Assembly (NCBI GenBank): GCA_937973965.1 | Contig: CALJJQ010000144.1 | Location: forward strand, 1 to 32,885 | DNA: 32,885 bases | Reading direction: 5' to 3' | From: an uncultured Calothrix sp. | Lineage (GTDB): Bacteria; Cyanobacteriota; Cyanobacteriia; Cyanobacteriales; Nostocaceae | In this document: piece by piece, positions 18,218 to 24,900 of the stretch | Layout of the letters: every line of letters starts with the position of its first letter | Numbering within the stretch: the stretch's first letter is position 1 | Made by a program: the position numbers and the translations under genes | The notes under the pieces: generated by a model | Databases searched by the model: none | The model's input: only the letters and a program-made list of their open reading frames with translations | What the model was told of the DNA's origin: nothing

Positions 18218-18929
18218 AATTATAACCATCACCATCCACATCACTAAAAAGTCCTAAAATAGGGGCGAGAATTGCACCAAAAACAAAACCACCAGCATGA
18301 GCCCAGTAGGCAATTCCACCACCTTGCATCCCTATATTTGTGGGGATTTCTAAACTGGCAATTCCGTAAAAAGCCTGTTGCAGAAACCAAAATCCGAGAA
18401 AATAAAAAGCAGGAATTCGGACTGCGGGAAAAAATATACCCAAGGGAATCAAGGTGAGAACTTCTGCTTGGGGAAAACGCAAAATATATGCACCCATAAC
18501 TCCCGCGATCGCACCGCTAGCCCCTAAACTGGGTATTAGGGAATCTTGGGCAAAGTACCACTGAGTTAATGCGGCTAGCACTCCACAAGTCAAGTAGAAA
18601 ACTAAATACTTAATATGTCCTAATTTATCTTCGATATTGTTACCAAACACCCAGAGAAATAACATATTTCCACCTAAGTGTAATAAGCCACCATGTAAAA
18701 ACTGAGATGTAATTAATGTCACCCACTCCGGGATTGGTTGACCAACGGGAATACCGGCAAAACTGGCACTCAGTTCTCTAGGTACAACTGCAAATAGGTC
18801 AAAAAAAGCATCCAGGTATTGGGGAGGAATACTGGATTCGTAGATAAATGCTAAAACGTTGACTGCAATTATACCGTAGGTGACATAGGGGGTGATGACG
18901 GTGGGATTGTTGTCTCGAATTGGAACCAC
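18213..18929 (-). CDS. Rhomboid-family intramembrane serine protease
   Basis: The 238-residue protein has six or so membrane segments and the rhomboid signature. The HxxxN oxyanion motif is His84-LGG-Asn88, the nucleophile is Ser138 in GASGAIAG, and the base is His211 in AHAGGF. It should cleave membrane-spanning segments of other proteins in the plasma or thylakoid membrane; the substrate is unknown. The long loop between helix 1 and helix 2 (about 40-70) is usual for cyanobacterial members. The last nine residues, DVDGDGYNF, form a D-x-D-x-D-G loop like an EF-hand calcium loop, which is unusual for a rhomboid tail. The start is GTG at 18929, with AAGGA about 14 bp upstream; the family usually begins MVPIRD, which matches the residues here. 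Confidence 0.93.
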   Translation of the reverse strand: MVPIRDNNPTVITPYVTYGIIAVNVLAFIYESSIPPQYLDAFFDLFAVVPRELSASFAGIPVGQPIPEWVTLITSQFLHGGLLHLGGNMLFLWVFGNNIEDKLGHIKYLVFYLTCGVLAALTQWYFAQDSLIPSLGASGAIAGVMGAYILRFPQAEVLTLIPLGIFFPAVRIPAFYFLGFWFLQQAFYGIASLEIPTNIGMQGGGIAYWAHAGGFVFGAILAPILGLFSDVDGDGYNF

Positions 18930-19105
18930 AGGCTAATTTTTTCCTTTGATTTTTGCTTAACAGCCCTAGATTAATGGATTTTGAGGAGCTACACTACTAA
19001 CTAAAGTAGAGGTTCTTTGTCGCTTTTATACTAAAAAGCAGTTTTGGTGGAGGAAGTAGGGGAGGTAGAGGTACTGGGGGTGATTGGTAAAGATTTACAT
19101 TTTAT

Positions 19106-19234
19106 TTAACGCTGAAGTTTTTGAATAGTATCCATTAGATTTTGGTATTTGCTATCGTCACCCTGTTTCTGAAACAACTCAGCAGATATCTGAAAATCTC
19201 TAATCGCTATTTATTTATTATTCTCTATCAATTG
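19106..19234 (-). pseudogene. C-terminal remnant of a TPR-repeat protein
   Basis: On the minus strand the frame ending at TAA 19106 reads AIRDFQISAELFQKQG, then a short DDSKYQNL segment, then IQKLQR and stop. This is the typical end of cyanobacterial tetratricopeptide proteins (ALxDFQKAAELFQQQG...IKKLQ). An in-frame TAA lies eight codons inside the 129-bp fragment, and further upstream the similarity is lost. I read it as a relic with no product. Confidence 0.5.
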
Positions 19235-19312
19235 GATGTCGCGATCGCACCTCAAGCTGCATTATGGGCTTGTCAAAATCTTTACCTAAATTAATCTATT
19301 TCACCCATCCCC

Positions 19313-19345
19313 AAAAAAAAGACTCCGAGAATTACTCCCGAAGCC
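19313..19345 (-). terminator. Rho-independent terminator of the 64-residue gene
   Basis: Read on the minus strand, GGCTTC-GG-GAG and CTCGGAGTC form a nine-pair stem with a two-base bulge and U-A/G-U pairs, followed by eight T residues (A8 at 19313-19320). It lies about 65 bp after the stop codon at 19410. Confidence 0.6.
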
Positions 19346-19409
19346 GACCCCGCAATATCTATAAAGAGAAGCCATGTAGATGATGAGTAAACACCTGCTG
19401 AAGCTAAAT

Positions 19410-19604
19410 CTAGGTAGTGTGACTTTTGCCGTAAATCATCCGTGCAGTTACATCTAGCTTACCTTGTACCGGATTCCAATAATTTGAGATTTCGTCCGAC
19501 ATCCCCAACTCCTGAGCTGTACGTCCGAGGATGGATTGTTGACGATTTTTTACCATTTGATAACGACGACTCATTAATGCACGAGCTCTATCTTGGGTAG
19601 ACAT
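19410..19604 (-). CDS. Small hypothetical protein, 64 residues
   Basis: I do not recognise the family. The N-terminal half is basic and rich in Arg/Gln (RARALMSRRYQMVKNRQQS), followed by an RTAQELGM helix and a YWNPVQGKL stretch. There are no membrane segments or cysteines. The gene is credible because GGAAG lies 7-11 bp before the ATG at 19604 and a terminator-like hairpin with a T8 run follows (19313-19345). The basic helix could bind nucleic acid, but that is only a suggestion from composition. It stands alone, divergent from the candidate small RNA at 19737. Confidence 0.7.
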   Translation of the reverse strand: MSTQDRARALMSRRYQMVKNRQQSILGRTAQELGMSDEISNYWNPVQGKLDVTARMIYGKSHTT

Positions 19605-19700
19605 ACGCGATTCTTCCTACAAAATTTAATCTAAAAATTTCACTGGGTTGTTCAGCTACATATACAATATAACAGATAATTCTGTATCTAAAGTTACGGT

Positions 19701-19729
19701 TTGATTAAGAAGTCAGATTTTTTTATATT
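19701..19729 (+). promoter_or_regulatory. Sigma70-type promoter, TTGATT-N17-TATATT
   Basis: The -35 TTGATT (19701-19706) and -10 TATATT (19724-19729) have the optimal 17-bp spacing. No ORF follows before the terminator at 19815-19840, which points to a short non-coding transcript. Confidence 0.5.
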
Positions 19730-19736
19730 TTTTTCT

Positions 19737-19840
19737 CAAAGATAAGGTCTTATTGTCAGCAAAACATGACATCATCAGTAACGAAGGATTCTTTTTGGGA
19801 ATCTAGATGGAGTCACCCCGGTTTAATCGGGGTTTTTTTA
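19737..19840 (+). ncRNA. Candidate small RNA of about 105 nt
   Basis: The unit is defined by the promoter at 19701-19729 and the strong terminator at 19815-19840, with no ORF of note between them. It contains a second hairpin GATTC-tttttgg-GAATC (about 19787-19803) just before the terminator stem. A single-stranded AU-rich 5' part with GACATCATCAGTAACG could be a pairing region. The exact ends, and whether it is expressed, are not known. Confidence 0.45.
19815..19840 (+). terminator. Rho-independent terminator, ACCCCG-N7-CGGGGT plus T7
   Basis: A six-base GC-rich stem with loop gtttaat is followed directly by a run of seven T. No plus-strand gene ends nearby, so it most probably ends the candidate sRNA that starts near 19737. 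Confidence 0.8.
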
Positions 19841-19887
19841 TTGTTAAGTAGGTGGGTGGTGGAAGTTGTCGTTCAGATCAGGGAGAG

Positions 19888-19907
19888 AGACGCGATATAC
19901 CGCGTCT
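19888..19907. repeat. Imperfect palindrome AGACGCG-atatac-CGCGTCT
   Basis: The arms are identical to those of the perfect palindrome at 1096-1115 and only the central bases differ. This supports a dispersed repeat family in this genome. Confidence 0.65.
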
Positions 19908-20134
19908 GTACGGGAGTAAGGCTTTGAGCCAAACAAATGATTGGTTACATTGTGGTTTTATGTTTAATTGCACCTACCTGACTTGAAAGTGTAGACGCTG
20001 CGCGTACCCGAAGGGTGTAGGGAGTAGTGAGTAGGAAAAAACACTTTCATCTCAAAGAGAAGCTGCGCTAAGCGCATCTACGGTTTTGGTGTATGTAGTA
20101 CATGACGGCTACTTATGGTCAGAAGAAAAAGTAG

Positions 20135-20407
20135 ATGGCAAAGAATCTGAATAAAATCATGCAGAAATTGCCGCGCGATCGCGTTGAAAAAATTTAAGCG
20201 CGGAGCTGCATTAATTGCAGAATAGATGACGCTCCAGGATATCCAAACAGTAAGGGAGCTTTCCCAGGAAAGATTTGACTTTCAATGCTACGGGGATATT
20301 TAAATACAATGGGAGGTGAACTCGAACTTGTTGTGAAATTTTCAGAGTGTCCACCTGTTATAATGACTGGACTTGCAGAACTTGATGGAAAGGATGAGCA
20401 AAGTTAA
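20135..20407 (+). pseudogene. Broken XRE-family antitoxin (HTH) gene
   Basis: Pieces of one XRE antitoxin can be followed across frames. MAKNLNKIMQKLPRDRVEKI runs from the ATG at 20135. A one-base insertion near the AAAATTTAAG stretch shifts the frame to KRGAALIAE, then a TAG stands where the family has Glu (20229 region). MTLQDIQTVRELSQERF follows, then a deletion removes the recognition helix. The C-terminal GYLNTMGGELELVVKFSE...PPVIMTGLAELD resumes in another frame and ends at TAA 20405-20407. Intact relatives are about 95-115 residues and neutralise a RelE/HigB-type toxin, which is not visible here. The tail overlaps possible starts of the recombinase gene. Confidence 0.7.
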
Positions 20408-20414
20408 AAATCCC

Positions 20415-21713
20415 ATGATGAAAATCTTTGCTTACACCTACACTAATCCTTTAATTGAGGAACCACCCCTCGCAGATATGTGGGGATGGGAAATTGATTG
20501 TGTGTATGAGGATTTAGGACAACGGGTCGAATTGGAGGAAATGTTGCGGGTTTGTAGTGAGGAACCCCCTGCTTACGTGCTTATACGCAGAATAGAAGAA
20601 TTAGGTGATACGGTTGATGAAGTCAGTTCCCGACTTTCCCTATTCCAAACCCAGGGAATTGTTTTAATTGCGATCGCCCAAAATTATAATTCATCTCGAC
20701 ACCTAGCCCATCCCCACATTGAGTTACTAAAGTTACTTAAATATGTTCAGTCAGAACATCACCGTCGTCGTCTGCGTCAAGCCCACGCTCTCAAGCGTTT
20801 AGATGTGAATCCACCACCGGGAAAGCCTCCCTACGGTTATAAACGAGGACAAAATAAATACATCATTGACCGGACAACTGCCCCTGTAGTCAAGGAGTTT
20901 TTTGACTACTATTTAATTTATGCCTGTTTGCGGGGGGCGGTTCGCCATATCTACAAGAAATATGGTAAAAAAATTTCCGTAACCACTGGTAAACGCTGGT
21001 TAACTAATCCTGTGTATCGAGGTGATACGGCTTACCACAATAATGAGGTGATTACGGATACTCATCAACCGATTATTTCCCGAGAAGAAGCTGCCCAAAT
21101 TGAGAGATTATTGAGGCGTAATCAACGTATCCCCCGCCGTAGTGCCAGCGCTCCCCGTTCCCTCGCCGGGATTGTTCGTTGTGCCCAATGCAACTCCCCC
21201 ATGACTATTACCCGTGTCAATCAACGTCAGAAACATCGAGAATATTTATACCTACGACCAATAACTTGTCCCCAGCGACCGAAATGTCAGGCGATCGCCT
21301 ATCAACAGGTTCTCGAACAAACCATCGAAACTATCTGTCAACAATTACCACAGGCAGTAGCACAATTGACACAGTTTGATTCCAGACCGAATACTACTAT
21401 CAGTGGAGAAATTACTCAAAAACAGCAAATCATCGAGCAAATACCCCAATTGGTTAGAACTGGTATACTGGATACAGCAACAGGGAAATTACGTGCATAT
21501 AATTTACGAACCCAAATATCCCAACTCCAAGCCCAATTAGCCAGTCTTCCTCCAGCCAATTTATTGTCTATTGCCCAAACAGTTTCTATTCCCCAGTTTT
21601 GGTTAGACCTATCGGAAACCGAACGCAGATTCTATCTACGTGAATTTATTCGGCAAATTGATCTCCATCGCAATGGTCAGGATTGGGAAGTACGGATTCA
21701 GTTCATTTTTTGA
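20415..21713 (+). CDS. Large-serine-recombinase-family protein with degenerate catalytic domain
   Basis: The protein has 432 residues from the ATG at 20415. An N-terminal resolvase-like fold (about 1-110; LIRRIEELGDTVDEVSSRL, LIAIAQ) is followed by a Recombinase domain (about 130-215; PPGKPPYGYKR, TTGKRWLTNPVYRGDTAYHN). A zinc ribbon comes next (CAQCNSPM ... TCPQRPKC, about 255-295), then a coiled coil and a C-terminal segment. Active members have Y-x-R-V-S near the N-terminus, with Ser as the nucleophile; this protein reads FAYTYTNPLIEEPP, so both the catalytic Ser and its Arg partner are absent. It may be a non-catalytic DNA-binding protein or a regulator of recombination, or use another nucleophile. 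Alternative starts at 20373 (TTG), 20385 and 20394 overlap the antitoxin relic; none has a good ribosome site. No attachment site is recognised. Confidence 0.8.
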   Translation: MMKIFAYTYTNPLIEEPPLADMWGWEIDCVYEDLGQRVELEEMLRVCSEEPPAYVLIRRIEELGDTVDEVSSRLSLFQTQGIVLIAIAQNYNSSRHLAHPHIELLKLLKYVQSEHHRRRLRQAHALKRLDVNPPPGKPPYGYKRGQNKYIIDRTTAPVVKEFFDYYLIYACLRGAVRHIYKKYGKKISVTTGKRWLTNPVYRGDTAYHNNEVITDTHQPIISREEAAQIERLLRRNQRIPRRSASAPRSLAGIVRCAQCNSPMTITRVNQRQKHREYLYLRPITCPQRPKCQAIAYQQVLEQTIETICQQLPQAVAQLTQFDSRPNTTISGEITQKQQIIEQIPQLVRTGILDTATGKLRAYNLRTQISQLQAQLASLPPANLLSIAQTVSIPQFWLDLSETERRFYLREFIRQIDLHRNGQDWEVRIQFIF

Positions 21714-21928
21714 TGAAAAAATTCTCATCTAAATTTCATCTAGCTTTCATGATACTGGGATTTACTAGAAATCGGAGTCAGCAGTAAGGCTTTTGTCGAA
21801 GAAAGTAGTATGTCGGCAGAAGCCACTCAAAACGATGGATTGTTATTAGGGCAGCTTTACCGACATGTACTACGAATAAAACTACTCAATCCAATTTTTG
21901 CATGACTTCGGCGATTTGATCTGGGTAT

Positions 21929-24900
21929 TTACAAATTATTTAATTCGATAATTTTTTCAAACTGGAAATTTAAGGCTAGTTCAGTGAGGTATGTGGTTAA
22001 GATTTGCTGTTCTGGTGGGATTTCGGTGAGTAATTCCAGGATTAAGTTATCGCTGCAACTAGCTGCTGCGTGGAAGAGTTGCTCTTGCCAAGACTTAGGC
22101 ATTTGGGTAATCAGGTTTGAGATGTCTGACAGAGAGTTTGTCGGAGGTTGGGAAGCGTTGATGCTAGTATCAGTTTTCCAGTTGGTATCATCGTACAAAT
22201 ATTCGACTTGCAGATGGGTTTGTAATTTTTGGAAAAGTATTTCTGTGTTTAAAGGTTTGTTGATTAAATCATCACATCCAGCTGCCAGCATTTCTTGTTT
22301 TTGTTCTGCAAAAGCATTGGCGGTGAGGGCGATAATAATCGGTTGGGGATGATTATCTTCTCTAACTAGATTTTTGATGGTGGTGGTGGCTGTATAACCG
22401 TCCATAATTGGCATCCGCATATCCATGAAAATTAAATCGGGATACCATTGTTGCCAAATGGCGATCGCTTCTTCCCCGTTGGTGGCTTCTCGAACTTGAA
22501 ATCCGACTGATGTTAATAGTCTCACGAGGAATATTCGGCTTTCTTTAGCATCATCAACCACAAGAATTTTATTGCGAGTTTGATTGGCTGCCAAACTGCG
22601 AATTTGCTGGTGAGATTGGTCTTCACATTCCCCATTATCTGTCACACTCACGGGGATAACAAAGCTAAATTTACTACCAACCCCCACCTGACTATCCACC
22701 CACATTCTTCCTCCCATTAATTCCACATATTTACGACTAATTGCTAGTCCTAGACCTGTTCCTTGTTGGGAATTACGTCCAGTTTGGGTTTGGACAAAAG
22801 CTTCAAATAGGAGGTCTAATTCTGTAGCTTCGATTCCTGGACCGGTGTCGCTGACGGTAAATTCAATTTCACAGGTTTGTTGCCAATTGACACAAACCTC
22901 TACTTTCCCTTTGGAGGTAAATTTAATGGCATTACCAATCAAGTTTAATAGTACCTGACGGAGTTTGCTTTGGTCGGTTTGAATGTAGGGGGGAATATCC
23001 TTGGCGATTTCAACTTGAAATTCGAGATTTTTGGCAGCAGCTCGATCTGCGAGGAGCTTTTGCAGATTTTCGAGAAAGCGATAAAAATCAAAGCTGGTAA
23101 TATTAACTTGGCTGCGTCCAGCTTCAATTTTTGACATTTCCAGAATATCATTAATCAAGTTGAGCAAATGTTCACCCGCTCGATTAATAATACCTAAATT
23201 TTCCCGAATTTCTGCCGACAGACTGGTGTCGCGGTGCATGAGTTGAGTAAATCCCAGAATGGCATTGAGGGGTGTGCGTAATTCGTGGCTCATATTCGCT
23301 AAAAATTCGCTTTTAGCTCGGTTTGCCGCATCTGCTGCAATTACGGCCTTTTGTAATGCTTGGGATTGTTGTACTTGCTGTAAGGCTACCCCTAATTGGT
23401 TGCCAATTTGCACAACTATTGCGATTTCCCCACTATGCCATTTTCGCGCGCCAGAATTTTGATAACTAGCTAGAAGTCCCCAAAGTTTTTCGCCACAAAA
23501 AATCGGTACTGTAATATAGGCACGGGCTTGGAACTGTTCCAGCAATTCAATGTAACAAGTTTGAAAACCAGCTGCGTAAATATCCGGTACACAGAGAAAC
23601 CCTTTTCCTTGGGCGTAGGCTCCCCCTTTGGTAGTTTGGAGGTAGGTATCGACAATCGGACTGTCGTTACTAGTCATATCCTTGAGAGTACATTTGTCAT
23701 CCCCAACTAATTCCCCTCCCCATTCTGCATCTGTACGTAAAAGCGATCGCCATTCCCGACCTACCGACTCAGCGACAAATTGACCGCTCCAATCCGGATT
23801 AAACTGATAGACCACAACGCGATCGCAATTCAATACTTGCCGTAGTTCTTCGGTGGTAGCGGCAAAAATGGTCTCGATATTCAGAGTTTGTCGCATTCTG
23901 GTAATGGCACGGGTGAGGGCTCGTTCTCGTTCTGCACTTTCTCGCAGAGCAATTTCGGCTTGATGGCGTTCCGTAATATCCGTAATAGTACCGATAAATC
24001 CCAGGTGTTGGTTGTTTTCGTCAAATTCCGGCAATACCTGGCTAATTACCCAGGCGGTCTTGCCATTACCCATGATTCTGTATTCCAAATCACAGGCTGT
24101 GGCGGTATTTACTGCCTGTTGCCATTGGCGATGAATGCGATCGCGGTCTTGGGGATGGATCGCTGTCATCCACCCTTGTCCCTGGGCTGTAGCTGGTTCC
24201 TGTCCAGTTAATTCCTGCCATCGGTGATTAGTATAAAACCAGTTACCCTGGGTATCGGTGTGGAAAATCACCACCGGGGATGCTTCCGCTAAGTTACGGT
24301 AGCGACGTTGACTTTCCTGTAGGGCTAATTCAGTACTTTTACGTTCACTAATATCAATACTGTAACCCACTATTTCTATGGGTTCATTGGTTTCTGGGTC
24401 GCGAAATAGGCGGAGTTGGGTATTCACCCAATGGTAGCTACCATCACCATGTAAAAAGCGATAATCGTGGTTATGAAAACCCTGGGTAAATAGTTGGGAA
24501 AAGTTGCGTAAAATGCGATTGCGGTCTTCTGGATGGATGCGGGATGCCCAAAAGGAAGGATGATACAATATTTCATCGGGGTGGTAGTTAAAGACTTCGC
24601 TGACGTTGGGACTGACAAAGGTGATTTCCAGGTTTTCTGTCGGTTGACAGCTAAAGAGGGTTGCACCACTGGAGGTTAATAATAGCTGTAACCGTTCACT
24701 CACCCGTTGTAACTCCCGTTCGGCTTGTTTACGGGCCGTAATCTCGATTAATACGATGCCAACGCCGCAGGGTTGCCCATCTTCGCCGGGAATGGGAAAA
24801 TAGGAAATGATAAAATCTCGCAGGACGTCTGGTTGATTTAGGGAAGCAGCACTAACTTCCTGGTTCAGAATCGGTCGATTTTGCTGCAACACCTGCAAAC

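Larger units (their letters stand above)
18930..19409. other. 480-bp spacer containing a TPR relic and a terminator
   Basis: The region holds a decayed TPR-protein tail (19106-19234, minus), a purine-rich G-run stretch (about 19046-19085) and the terminator of the small gene to the right (19313-19345, minus). No intact gene is seen. Confidence 0.55.
19605..20134. other. 530-bp spacer with a candidate sRNA and dispersed repeats
   Basis: The left third holds the candidate small RNA unit (19701-19840). The rest is rich in GC-rich dispersed palindromes: 19888-19907, GTAGACGCTGCGCGTACCC at 19991-20009 and TGCGCTAAGCGCA at 20064-20076. The segment just before 20135 could hold the decayed end of a toxin gene partnered with the XRE relic, but I cannot support that well. 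Confidence 0.5.

Noticed and set aside
19991-20082. CRISPR-like repeats between 19990 and 20082
   Set aside because: The repeats are palindromic GCG-rich elements of unequal sequence and irregular spacing. No array of equal repeats and spacers is present anywhere in the window.
20085-20134. C-terminal remnant of a RelE/HigB toxin before the XRE relic
   Set aside because: A few residues could be aligned in two different frames, none convincingly. Too little is left.
22155-22210. HPt domain at the C-terminus of the hybrid kinase
   Set aside because: The C-terminal tail is helical, but I find no histidine in an HPt-like context (only a His in LFHAAAS), so I do not claim a phosphotransfer domain.
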